Of a DNA stretch of 64,000 nt, positions 1 to 7,743 are shown piece by piece. Made by a program: the position numbers and the translations under genes. The notes beneath the pieces were generated by a model, which ran no database searches, was not told the DNA's origin, and was given only the letters and a program-made list of their open reading frames with translations. The DNA lies in contig NZ_JACSGT010000003.1 in assembly GCF_021504595.1 (NCBI RefSeq), positions 434,001 through 498,000 on the forward strand, read 5' to 3'. Position 1 is the stretch's first letter. Each line of letters begins with the position of its first letter. The DNA comes from Chryseobacterium indicum. GTDB taxonomy: Bacteria > Bacteroidota > Bacteroidia > Flavobacteriales > Weeksellaceae.

Positions 1-2
1 AT

Positions 3-551
3 GATCTGACAAGACTTTCTGATCAGAAACTGGACAAAAATCAACAGTACGTTTTCATATCCAATCACACTTCAATTATGGATATTATGCTGATGTGTAT
101 TTTATGTGCAGATCACCCTATTTGTTTTGTAGGAAAAAAAGAACTGGTAAAAATTCCGATTTTCGGTACTATATATAAAAGGATCTGTGTAATGGTAGAC
201 CGGAAAAGTGCAAGAAGCCGAGCCGATGTCTACCGCAGATGTGCCGAAAAAATGGAAGAAGGAAACAGCATTGTTATTTTTCCTGAAGGCGGCGTTCCGG
301 ATGATACTTCTATTATTCTGGATGAATTCAAGGATGGTGCATTTACACTTTCTTCAAAACACAACTCTCCTATCGTCGTTTTTACTTTCATCGGATTAAA
401 GGAAATTTTCCCATTTGACAATTCAAAAGGTTATCCCGGAAAAGCAAAAGTATATTATAACGGTGTCTTAGATCCGTCAGATTCACCAAGAGATCTTAAA
501 TTATCTTCTTTTGAGACAATAAAAAAAACACTCTTACAACACTATAATTAA
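3..551 (+). CDS. PlsC-type 1-acyl-glycerol-3-phosphate acyltransferase, 5' end outside window
   Basis: This family transfers an acyl chain to lysophosphatidic acid at the membrane in phospholipid synthesis. The reading frame is open from the window edge, so the start lies upstream. The visible fragment has the catalytic NHxxxxD motif (NHTSIMD, His at visible residue 22) and, about 70 residues later, the FPEGG block that stands for the family's EGTR substrate-binding motif. The first internal ATG (78) would remove the catalytic histidine, so it is not the start. The assignment to PlsC rather than another member of the superfamily is by motif only. Confidence 0.85.
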   Translation, partial: DLTRLSDQKLDKNQQYVFISNHTSIMDIMLMCILCADHPICFVGKKELVKIPIFGTIYKRICVMVDRKSARSRADVYRRCAEKMEEGNSIVIFPEGGVPDDTSIILDEFKDGAFTLSSKHNSPIVVFTFIGLKEIFPFDNSKGYPGKAKVYYNGVLDPSDSPRDLKLSSFETIKKTLLQHYN

Positions 552-592
552 TAGAAATAATATATATTTGTTTTCAGAAATTTTCAACAAAT

Positions 593-2038
593 ATGTCAAA
601 TTATTCTAAACAAACTAATTGGGGACAATTTATCCCATTGGTTACTGTATTTTTTTTCTGGGGATTTGTGGCGGCAAGTAATGACATTTTGATCCCGGTT
701 TTTCAAAAAGCCTTTAATTTATCTCAAACCGAAAGTATGCTTGTACAGATATGCTTCTATGTGGCATATACAGTCGGCTCTTTAATTTATATGCTGATCT
801 CTGCGGGATTAAAGCAGGATTTGGTAAATAAAATTGGTTATAAAAATGGTCTTATCGTAGGACTGCTTATTTCCGCCGCGGGAACTTTACTGTTCTATCC
901 GGCTGCTAATACGCATTCTTTTCCTTTAATGATCTCCGGATTATTTATTGTGGGATTAGGCTTTTCCCTACAGCAGATTGTAGCCAATCCTTTAGCGATT
1001 GAAGTCGGACCTTCTGAAACAGGTTCTCAAAGATTAACAATGGCAGGAGGAATCAATAATCTCGGGACAACGATCGGTCCACTGATTGTATCTTTTGCTA
1101 TTTTCGGATCTGCAGCAGCAGCGAATAATGATGTAAGTGTTGAAAGTGTAAAAGTTCCTTATCTTATTCTGGGGGTAGCTTTTGTTTTGGTTGCGATCAT
1201 GCTTAAATTTTCTTCGCTTCCGGCTATAACACCTACGAATACAGAAACTAAAGATGATATGGTAAAAGGAGACCACAGAAAATCTGCTTTTCAATATCCT
1301 CAGTTAATTTTAGGAATGATTGCTATTTTCGTTTATGTAGGTGTAGAAGTTTCTACCGCTTCTAACCTTCCTGCCTACATGGAAAAAAGTTTAAATTTTG
1401 AAACGAAAGATGTGGCACCTTATATTTCTTTATATTGGGCTTCTTTGATGATTGGTCGTTGGACAGGTGCGGTTGAAGCTTTTGATGTAAGTGCAGGTTT
1501 CAAAAAAATCTTACGATTTTTAGCTCCTTATCTTGCATTTGGTGTATTCTTATTGGTAAATGCCATTGCAAAGCACGATCTGTCTCATTTCTATGTTTAT
1601 GGATTGATTATTATTGCAATGATTATCTGCGATATTATGAGTAAAGGAAATCCGGCAAGAATGCTTTTGATCTTCTCGGTTGCAGGAATCACTGCACTGC
1701 TTATAGGAATGTTTACTTCCGGAATGGTTTCCGTGTACGCTTTTACAAGTGTAGGTTTATTCTGCTCTACGCTTTGGCCGTGTATTTTTGCTCTTGCAAT
1801 CAATGGTCTTGGAAAACACACCAACCAAGGTTCAGGCTTCCTGATCATGATGATTATGGGAGGAGGAATTGTAAGTTTCATTCAGGGATATGTTGCCGAT
1901 ATGACGAATATTCACTTCAGCTATATTGTAGGTGTAATCTGTTTTGCTTATCTTGCTTTCTACGCAGTAAGAGTAAGCGGAATATTGAAATCTCAGGGAA
2001 TTGATCTTGACAAAATCACGAAAGGAAGTGGTCACTAA
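593..2038 (+). CDS. Sugar MFS transporter (FucP/GluP-like)
   Basis: A 481-residue, strongly hydrophobic protein of major facilitator superfamily length (about 12 membrane segments). The N-terminal pattern FFFWGFVAASNDILIPVF and the later NNLGTTIGP resemble the fucose/glucose-galactose:proton symporter branch common in Bacteroidota. It would bring a hexose or deoxyhexose across the inner membrane; the exact substrate cannot be read from sequence. It starts 42 nt after the acyltransferase and overlaps the start of the next gene. Confidence 0.85.
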   Translation: MSNYSKQTNWGQFIPLVTVFFFWGFVAASNDILIPVFQKAFNLSQTESMLVQICFYVAYTVGSLIYMLISAGLKQDLVNKIGYKNGLIVGLLISAAGTLLFYPAANTHSFPLMISGLFIVGLGFSLQQIVANPLAIEVGPSETGSQRLTMAGGINNLGTTIGPLIVSFAIFGSAAAANNDVSVESVKVPYLILGVAFVLVAIMLKFSSLPAITPTNTETKDDMVKGDHRKSAFQYPQLILGMIAIFVYVGVEVSTASNLPAYMEKSLNFETKDVAPYISLYWASLMIGRWTGAVEAFDVSAGFKKILRFLAPYLAFGVFLLVNAIAKHDLSHFYVYGLIIIAMIICDIMSKGNPARMLLIFSVAGITALLIGMFTSGMVSVYAFTSVGLFCSTLWPCIFALAINGLGKHTNQGSGFLIMMIMGGGIVSFIQGYVADMTNIHFSYIVGVICFAYLAFYAVRVSGILKSQGIDLDKITKGSGH

Positions 2039-3089
2039 GAAAACAGAAATACGATATAAAAAAAGGTTTTGGGCAGGTTTATTACTTGCCCAATTTCTTT
2101 TGTTTTATGCCTTCTCGAAATCTGCAATCATGATTTCTTTTTTTGAAAATTTATTTGAAATCCAGAAAGCAATTCATCAGATTATCTTTTCGTGGATACC
2201 TTTTTCCTTTGGAGATGTGCTTTATATTTTGCTGGGAATTTTTCTTTTGTATTGTATTATTACATCATTTAAAAAGAAACGCAGAAATTCTTCTTTATTA
2301 AAAATGTTAGTGAGCATAAACATCTTCTATTTTTGTTACCAGATATTTTGGGGGATGCTGTACTTTCAGACTCCCGTTATTGAAAAGCTTTCCAGCAAGA
2401 AAGAACCAACTGTTGAAAAAGCCAAATTACTTTCGTTAAAATATCTTGCGCTATGTAAGGAAACCCGAGAGCTCACTTCCCAAGACAAAAACGGAATATT
2501 TATCATAAAAGATTTAAAAGCGGTTCAGGAAGAAATTCTTTATCAGCAGACAAAGCTTCCGAAAAACATTTCAGATAAAAGAGCTTGTGAAATTAATTTA
2601 TTTAAGCCGAGCTTATTTAAAAACATCATGAATTTCACCGGAATTCTGGGATATTACAATCCGTTCACTGCGGAAGCACAATATAACTCACAATTACCTC
2701 CCAGTTTAATTCCTTTTACTTCTGCTCATGAAAGTTCGCATCAGCTTGGTTTCGCAAGAGAGCAGGAAGCTAATTTTGTGGGATATCTTATCGGAATTCA
2801 TTCGGAAAATACAGATCTTCGGTACAGCACGGAATATTTCACTTTAAAAAGCCTGCTGAATTTTATAGCAGATAAAGATCCTGAATTTGTAAAATCTGTT
2901 CTGAAAAATTATTCTCCTTCCATGAAAAAAGACAGAGCTTATGAAAAGGCTTTTGTTTTAAAACATCAGGGATTGCTGGACGACTTTTTCGGCTTTACAA
3001 ATAATCTTTTCCTGAAAAGTAATCAACAGGAAGGATCAGTTACCTACTCCTATTTTATTGATCTTCTGCTGAATTATGAAGAGATCTGA
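2028..3089 (+). CDS. DUF3810 family membrane protein with HExxH motif
   Basis: A protein of about 353 residues with N-terminal hydrophobic segments and a C-terminal domain carrying HESSHQLGFAREQEANFVGY, a zinc-peptidase-like HExxH helix with a downstream Glu. This matches the Bacteroidota DUF3810 family, whose function is not established. No ATG is available near the 5' end. GTG at 2028 follows a purine-rich AAAGGAA and gives only an 11-nt overlap with the transporter gene; TTG at 2001 is the alternative. A strong hairpin terminator follows the stop. Confidence 0.8.
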   Translation: MVTKKTEIRYKKRFWAGLLLAQFLLFYAFSKSAIMISFFENLFEIQKAIHQIIFSWIPFSFGDVLYILLGIFLLYCIITSFKKKRRNSSLLKMLVSINIFYFCYQIFWGMLYFQTPVIEKLSSKKEPTVEKAKLLSLKYLALCKETRELTSQDKNGIFIIKDLKAVQEEILYQQTKLPKNISDKRACEINLFKPSLFKNIMNFTGILGYYNPFTAEAQYNSQLPPSLIPFTSAHESSHQLGFAREQEANFVGYLIGIHSENTDLRYSTEYFTLKSLLNFIADKDPEFVKSVLKNYSPSMKKDRAYEKAFVLKHQGLLDDFFGFTNNLFLKSNQQEGSVTYSYFIDLLLNYEEI

Positions 3090-3098
3090 AAAATAAAA

Positions 3099-3122
3099 GA
3101 ATCGTATCAGGCGATACGATTC
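3099..3122 (+). terminator. Hairpin terminator after DUF3810 gene
   Basis: Perfect 10-bp stem (GAATCGTATC / GATACGATTC) with loop AGGC, starting 10 nt after the stop codon. There is no long T tract, so it may act as a 3' end stabiliser as well as a terminator. Confidence 0.7.
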
Positions 3123-3468
3123 TAAAAACACAAATGATGAAAAAAAATTTATTACCTTGACTTGTTCCCTCATTCAAGGCGATGTAAAAGTACGATATTT
3201 TTCAGAAATACAAAAGTAATTTTACTTTTTTTAAAAACTTTATGAAAACTTTATGAATTTTTAAGTTTTTATGAGTTTATATAAAATTGTTTGGATTCAG
3301 AATAAATTTCTACAGAACACACAAAATTCTAATTTAATATTCTTTAAATTTTCCTTTATTAATCAAGATTTAAACTTTTTGATCTTAAAAATAGATGGTG
3401 TCCGATGTTATTTTACTAACAACACTTTCTTTTATCACTTTAAAAAGCAATTCAAAAAATAAAAAAAA
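3123..3468. other. AT-rich intergenic stretch without convincing gene
   Basis: About 350 nt, very AT-rich. It holds a weak 6-bp hairpin (CCTTGA...TCAAGG, 3157-3181) and a short direct repeat of AAAACTTTATGA near 3234-3255. A 63-codon ORF at 3271-3462 has no recognisable content and low-complexity AT-rich codons; I do not call it. Confidence 0.5.
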
Positions 3469-3493
3469 TTGAGAAGTATCTTTTGCTTCTCAA
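3469..3493 (-). terminator. Rho-independent terminator of the XRE regulator
   Basis: On the minus strand TTGAGAAG / CTTCTCAA pair around a 9-nt loop and are followed by a run of eight T, then ATTTTTT. This is a canonical intrinsic terminator 50 nt after the regulator's stop codon. Confidence 0.85.
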
Positions 3494-3542
3494 CTTTTAA
3501 CTAAATACAATCAGAAAATATCTTTGAATTATTTCTGAGATT

Positions 3543-3917
3543 TTAAAATCTCATTTTCTTTTTAAGCAATTCTATATCTCTTTTAAGCAGAGAAATATAA
3601 TCCTCTAAGTTTTCTAGAACAGAATTCAGTATATTATAGTTTGACTTATGATTTCCAAAATTATCGTTAAAGCTTGAATTATCATTAAAAACAATTTCTG
3701 AAAACTCAGATTCTTTAATATCATCAACAGAAACATCCAGAGCTTTTGCCAGTTTCTCCCATTCGTCATCATAAATTTTCGATTTCCCATTTTCTTTACG
3801 CGAATAGCTGGAAGGATCTGTAGATAATATTTTTGCTATGGTTTGTTGAGATAGTTTTCTTTGTTTTCTAAGGTCTTTTAGTTTTTGTTGTATCATCCCT
3901 CTGTGTTTATTTTGCAA
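3543..3917 (-). CDS. XRE-family helix-turn-helix regulator
   Basis: A 124-residue protein (117 if the second Met is used) with a Cro/CI-type DNA-binding domain in residues 8-65, seen as IQQKLKDLRKQRKLSQQTIA followed by the recognition region DPSSYSRKENGKS. The C-terminus is a predicted coiled coil (NILNSVLENLEDYISLL), probably for dimerisation. It is divergent from the peptide precursor at 4152 with 234 nt between them, and that spacer holds two perfect palindromes. Control of the cluster and of itself is inferred from this arrangement. Confidence 0.85.
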   Translation of the reverse strand: MQNKHRGMIQQKLKDLRKQRKLSQQTIAKILSTDPSSYSRKENGKSKIYDDEWEKLAKALDVSVDDIKESEFSEIVFNDNSSFNDNFGNHKSNYNILNSVLENLEDYISLLKRDIELLKKKMRF

Positions 3918-3961
3918 ATTTATAAAAAATCAAACGCAAAATCTGCAAAAAAAATTGCATG

Positions 3962-3975
3962 AAAATTGCAATTTT
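3962..3975. promoter_or_regulatory. 14-bp palindrome, candidate operator of the XRE regulator
   Basis: AAAATTGCAATTTT is a perfect palindrome 45 nt upstream of the regulator's start. A further AATTGCA copy lies 11 nt away at 3953. XRE repressors commonly bind such dyads close to their own promoter; binding here is inferred. Confidence 0.45.
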
Positions 3976-4015
3976 TATCCATTAATCGTGAGATACTTTT
4001 TCATAGCTTTGAAAA

Positions 4016-4027
4016 ATCAATATTGAT
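4016..4027. promoter_or_regulatory. 12-bp palindrome in divergent promoter region
   Basis: ATCAATATTGAT is a perfect palindrome between the XRE gene and the peptide precursor. It differs from the 3962 palindrome, so at most one of the two is likely to be the regulator's preferred site. Confidence 0.35.
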
Positions 4028-4151
4028 AAAGCGCTTAAAAAAAACTCATTTATATATGTACAGATATAGATGAAAACTGATCAGTAAAACCCTATGTCAG
4101 GGATTGTATGGCAAAAAATAAGTATTCAATTAAAAGTAAAACACTCTTATT

Positions 4152-4397
4152 ATGAAAAAATTAGAAAAATTAGTTGAAAAAAGTCTTTCAACTTCGAAAA
4201 TGGCTTTTGTAAAAGCAGGTGATCAATGTACAGGTGGAGGTGCAACGAATTTTGCTCAACCACACTTATGTAGATCAATTAATACTTCATGGTCATCAGA
4301 TTCTATAGATGGAAACGGAATGACAACATATACAGGATTTAAAGTAACCATGACTGAATGGGAAGAAAGCTGTCCGCCCTCATCAGACTTTAATTAA
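4152..4397 (+). CDS. Candidate precursor peptide of grasp-with-spasm RiPP system
   Basis: An 81-residue peptide with a Lys-rich leader (MKKLEKLVEKSLSTSKMAF), a possible cleavage zone VKAGD, and a Ser/Thr/Asp/Glu-rich C-terminal core (SSDSIDGNGMTTYTG ... TEWEESCPPSSDFN). Such a core suits ATP-grasp ligases, which join Ser/Thr/Lys side chains to Asp/Glu. Leader plus core, position just upstream of the maturase genes, and a hairpin straight after the gene all support a precursor role. Cysteines at residues 26, 40 and 74 could also be modified. The product is unknown. Confidence 0.8.
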   Translation: MKKLEKLVEKSLSTSKMAFVKAGDQCTGGGATNFAQPHLCRSINTSWSSDSIDGNGMTTYTGFKVTMTEWEESCPPSSDFN

Positions 4398-4414
4398 TTT
4401 TGAAATCTAATAAC

Positions 4415-4435
4415 GACCGCCTCTATCAGGCGGTC
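4415..4435 (+). terminator. Hairpin after precursor gene (attenuator-like)
   Basis: GACCGCCT / AGGCGGTC, an 8-bp GC-rich stem with a 5-nt loop, 17 nt after the precursor stop and just before the next gene. It should reduce read-through so that precursor mRNA exceeds maturase mRNA. Confidence 0.75.
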
Positions 4436-4447
4436 ACTTTTAAAATC

Positions 4448-5386
4448 ATGAAAAATATTATATTTAAAAAAATCTTTTTAGTAATTGCCCTACTATTATT
4501 AATTCCCAAATTAATTGCACAAGGAAATTTAAAATATAACACACATGTAAACCGAGCAGAAAATTCTATATTAGAAAAAGACTATGCTTTAGCTTTAATA
4601 GAATATAATAACCTAAGTTCTGAATTTAACAATCTTTATGGAAAAGATATATATAACGCATTGATTTGTGCAAATAAAGAAAAAAATTGGGAACAAGTTT
4701 TTTTATGGGCCAAATTATTTCTGTCTAAGGGAGCTGAAATAAATTTTTTTAATCAAAAAAAATTTGAAGAACTAAAGAAAACAAATCATTGGAAAAAAAT
4801 TTTAAAATTAAATATTAAAAACAATATCAATGTTAAATTAAAAAAGAAAATTGATTCGTTAGTAAATATTGATCAAGGAGAATTTGTTCAATTAAAAGAA
4901 AAAAATATACCTGACATATATGATTTTACTGCTAATATTGATAAAGTTCTATTCAAATTAGACAAAGAATATAAAGGTATAACAGAAGATAATGTAGGTC
5001 TTAATATTACTAATGATACAATTTTTTCATTTTTGCCTACTTATAGTGTGTTACTGAGACACAGTTATCAATCAAAGAGAGAAAACAGTTATTTTAATTA
5101 TCAGAAGCAAAATTTTAATCTTGAAAAAGATTTATTCTTCACAATTAACAGTTTTGATTTAATGCCAATAATATTGTATAAAAAAGAAACTTACTTTCTA
5201 AAAGAAGAATTTTTATCAACTGAAAAAGTTGAGCTATTAAACTATATACAAAAGGCAAAAAAAATATTAAATAAACCAAACTCTGATTTTATATTATATT
5301 ATCCATGTTCAGAGATTGCTTCTTTTGCAAATAAAGAAAGTGAATTACAATTTAAAACAATTCTTGATAATTTTTATTATAAATAA
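4448..5386 (+). CDS. Secreted protein of unknown function in RiPP cluster
   Basis: A protein of about 312 residues from the ATG at 4448, beginning with a clear signal peptide (KKIFLVIALLLLIPKLIAQG). The longer frame from 4400 would start inside the hairpin region and hide the signal peptide. After cleavage the sequence is Lys/Asn/Ile-rich; residues 25-110 look helical and TPR-like (ALALIEYNNL, NALICANKEKNWEQVF). I do not recognise a named family. It sits between precursor and ATP-grasp gene, its stop overlapping the maturase start by one base, so it is probably co-expressed. Confidence 0.75.
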   Translation: MKNIIFKKIFLVIALLLLIPKLIAQGNLKYNTHVNRAENSILEKDYALALIEYNNLSSEFNNLYGKDIYNALICANKEKNWEQVFLWAKLFLSKGAEINFFNQKKFEELKKTNHWKKILKLNIKNNINVKLKKKIDSLVNIDQGEFVQLKEKNIPDIYDFTANIDKVLFKLDKEYKGITEDNVGLNITNDTIFSFLPTYSVLLRHSYQSKRENSYFNYQKQNFNLEKDLFFTINSFDLMPIILYKKETYFLKEEFLSTEKVELLNYIQKAKKILNKPNSDFILYYPCSEIASFANKESELQFKTILDNFYYK

Positions 5387-6285
5387 TGAGTATACTTATT
5401 GTTTCTGTACAAAATGATCATACAACCAATAAAGTACTGCATTGGTTTCAGTATTATAATATCCCTTTCAAAAGAATAAATATTGATGACACTATTGATA
5501 TTATAGAAGAATTTGCAAAACTAAATTTTCAAGAATTTACAGGATACTGGTATAGAAGAGGAAATTTAATAAATTTTAATAATCATGATAATATAGATAT
5601 AGAGATAAAAAAATATTTAAAAGAAAATAATAGAAAGATTATTGAATATTTTGAATATAAAATGATGAAGAAAAAGAATTTAAATTCTTTTTTTAATAGT
5701 GATCTAAACAAGTTAATAGTTTTAAAAATAGCAGAAGAATTACAGTTATCAATACCAAAATTTCAGTTATTAAAAAACACTAAATCCATTGATAAGTTTA
5801 AGAAAATTTATAAAACAATTAATAAAGATGGAAATATATTTGATTATAAAAATCAATGCGTATTTAATGTTTTAACACAAGAACATAGAGAAAATATAGA
5901 TTATGATTTTTCTCCTACTCTTTTCCAAGATAAAATAGAAAAAAAACATGAAATAAGAATTTTTTTTATTGATGACAGCTTCTATTGTGCAGCAATATTA
6001 TCTCAAAGAAACTCAGAAACAAGTATTGATTTCAGAACTATTGGAGAGCAAGAAAGAAATAGAATAATACCTTACTCACTACCTTCAACTATTCAAATAA
6101 AATTAAGGCAATTAATGGCAAAATTAAAAATGAACTCAGGAGTAATTGATATGATTGTCACATCTTTAAATGAATATATTTTTTTGGAAGTGAATCCTGT
6201 AGGTCATTTTGGTCTAATATCTTATCATTGCAATTATGGAATTGAAAAAAAAATCGCAAAATTTTATAAAAATGAAAAAAAATAA
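5386..6285 (+). CDS. gwsG: Grasp-with-spasm ATP-grasp peptide maturase
   Basis: A 299-residue ATP-grasp ligase of the type that forms ester or amide bonds between side chains of a ribosomal peptide (graspetide-like). The N-terminus (SILIVSVQNDHTTNKVLHWF) and the ATP-grasp metal/nucleotide end (MIVTSLNEYIFLEVNPVGHF, with E and N in FLEVNP) match the maturase family named GwsG. The KKHEIRIFFIDD block is also typical. The start overlaps the preceding stop (TAATG). The substrate is probably the peptide at 4152. This gene looks intact, unlike its SPASM partner. Confidence 0.88.
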   Translation: MSILIVSVQNDHTTNKVLHWFQYYNIPFKRINIDDTIDIIEEFAKLNFQEFTGYWYRRGNLINFNNHDNIDIEIKKYLKENNRKIIEYFEYKMMKKKNLNSFFNSDLNKLIVLKIAEELQLSIPKFQLLKNTKSIDKFKKIYKTINKDGNIFDYKNQCVFNVLTQEHRENIDYDFSPTLFQDKIEKKHEIRIFFIDDSFYCAAILSQRNSETSIDFRTIGEQERNRIIPYSLPSTIQIKLRQLMAKLKMNSGVIDMIVTSLNEYIFLEVNPVGHFGLISYHCNYGIEKKIAKFYKNEKK

Positions 6286-6475
6286 TGAATTTGAAGTTTT
6301 TGTTACTTTAAATAAAAATAAATTACCATTATATTTTAAAGATTTTCAAAAGTATGATCTGAGAAAAAATATTAAAAATAATTTCATAATAGAAAAAGTT
6401 TTTACTAACGATCAATTGCAAACAAAAACATATAAATTAGAAAAATTCTATAAACCCATATGCAGATTTTATTGA
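6272..6475 (+). CDS. Small protein between ATP-grasp and SPASM genes
   Basis: A 67-residue basic protein from the ATG at 6272 (MKKNNEFEVFVTLNKNKLPL...), overlapping the end of gwsG by 14 nt and ending one nt before the next ATG. The tight packing suggests translational coupling. No signal peptide and no family I recognise. Possible roles are an accessory or leader-binding factor or a truncated remnant; the sequence does not decide. Confidence 0.55.
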   Translation: MKKNNEFEVFVTLNKNKLPLYFKDFQKYDLRKNIKNNFIIEKVFTNDQLQTKTYKLEKFYKPICRFY

Positions 6476-6476
6476 A

Positions 6477-7573
6477 ATGACGTATTTTAAGACTTATGAA
6501 AATTGTATAATAACATTCGGAATTACAAGATCATTAATTTCAGATCTTCAATTTGGAAACTCGGAATTCATTCCAAACTCAATGGCAGAAATTATTCAAA
6601 AGCTGAACAATAACTTATCAATTGAATCACTATTGAAGGAATATGATAAAGATGATATGGATACAATAAAGGAATATCTTCAGTTTTTAGAAAAAAAAAA
6701 TTTTGGACAATATTGTGATTCTCATGATATATTGTGCTTCTCACCTTTAGAAAAAAAGTTTTACTTTCCTGAAGAAATTTCGAATGTGATAATTGAATGT
6801 GGTCAAAATATGACATTATTATATGATTTTTTATCACAAAATAGTTCTTTTTATTGTAAAAATCTATGCTTAGTTTTTTATGAATGTTTAGAAGAGAAAG
6901 ATTTTTTGCAACTAAAAGAGATAATAACTGATTCAAACTTTCTTAACCTAGAAATTGTTGTAAAATACAATTCTCATTTAAATGAAGAATTTATTCGTAT
7001 ACTAGGTTTTGAATTTGCTAAACTAAGTAAATTACATATCCATAGTGCACCTTTTAACAAAGAAGTTTATGGGAAGGTACAAATTTGATTGATATTATTT
7101 TCTCCATGCAAATTATTAATACTTTTAAAGCATGTGGTATTGTTAAAATGGAACATTTTGGAGCAAATATTCAAAAATATACAGAATCTTTCAATCACAA
7201 CTCCTGCCTTCACAAAAAAATCTCCATAGATTCGGAAGGTAACATTAGAAATTGTCCTTCCATGCCACAAAATTTTGGTAATATTAAAGATACGACTTTA
7301 GAAAAGGCATTAGCTCATCCTGATTTCAAAAAATATTGGAATCTCACCAAAGACAAAATAGAAGTATGCAAAGATTGTGAATTTAGATATATCTGTACAG
7401 ATTGCAGAGCTTATACAGAAAGAACGCATACAGACGAAGAAGGATTAGACATATCAAAACCATTAAAATGTGGTTATAATCCTCATACAGGAGAATGGCA
7501 AGAATGGAGTACAAATCCATTAAAAGAAAAAGCAATAAATTATTATAAAATGGAAGAGCTAATTAAGAAATGA
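6477..7573 (+). pseudogene. gwsS: SPASM-domain peptide maturase (GwsS-like), frameshifted
   Basis: Two overlapping frames together make one GwsS-like protein. 6477-7088 encodes the N-terminal part (MTYFKTYENCIITFG ... HSAPFNKEVYGK) and the frame ending at 7573 encodes the SPASM part: SCLHKKISIDSEGNIRNCPS, FGNIKDTTLEKALAHPDF, and the cluster CKDCEFRYICTDCRAY with a final CGYNPHTGEW. The break falls at about 7074-7090 in AT-rich sequence and needs a -1 shift (one base missing). No radical-SAM CxxxCxxC motif is seen in the N-terminal half. It is either a real inactivation or a sequencing error; no standard slippery heptamer lies in the correct phase. Confidence 0.82.
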
Positions 7574-7743
7574 GAAATTTAATTATGAAAATTTATAGAA
7601 CAATTTTCCTTGTGATTATATCAACTATTTTTCGTTCTAACCAGCAGACACAGGCAAATAACCAGTGTCTTAATTTAATTGGAAATCCTAACAGTGGAAC
7701 TAGATGCTCTTATGATTGTGGTTGCGATGGATATGGACATTAA
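7570..7743 (+). CDS. Small secreted Cys-containing peptide
   Basis: A 57-residue ORF, or 52 from the second ATG at 7585. It has a basic start, a hydrophobic stretch (TIFLVIISTIF) and likely cleavage near TQA/NNQ. The mature part would be about 28 residues with cysteines at 33, 46, 50 and 52 (CSYDCGCDGYGH). Its ATG overlaps the gwsS stop and its end overlaps the start of the lipoprotein gene at 7733, so it is embedded in the operon. It may be a second product, an immunity peptide or a remnant; no family recognised. Confidence 0.55.
   Translation: MRNLIMKIYRTIFLVIISTIFRSNQQTQANNQCLNLIGNPNSGTRCSYDCGCDGYGH

Noticed and set aside
3271..3462. 63-codon ORF in the 3.1-3.5 kb spacer
   Set aside because: AT-driven composition, no recognisable feature, and no conserved start context.
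7078..7090. Programmed -1 frameshift in gwsS
   Set aside because: AAATTTG is present but not in the phase required for a standard X XXY YYZ slippery site, and the GwsS family is normally a single frame.
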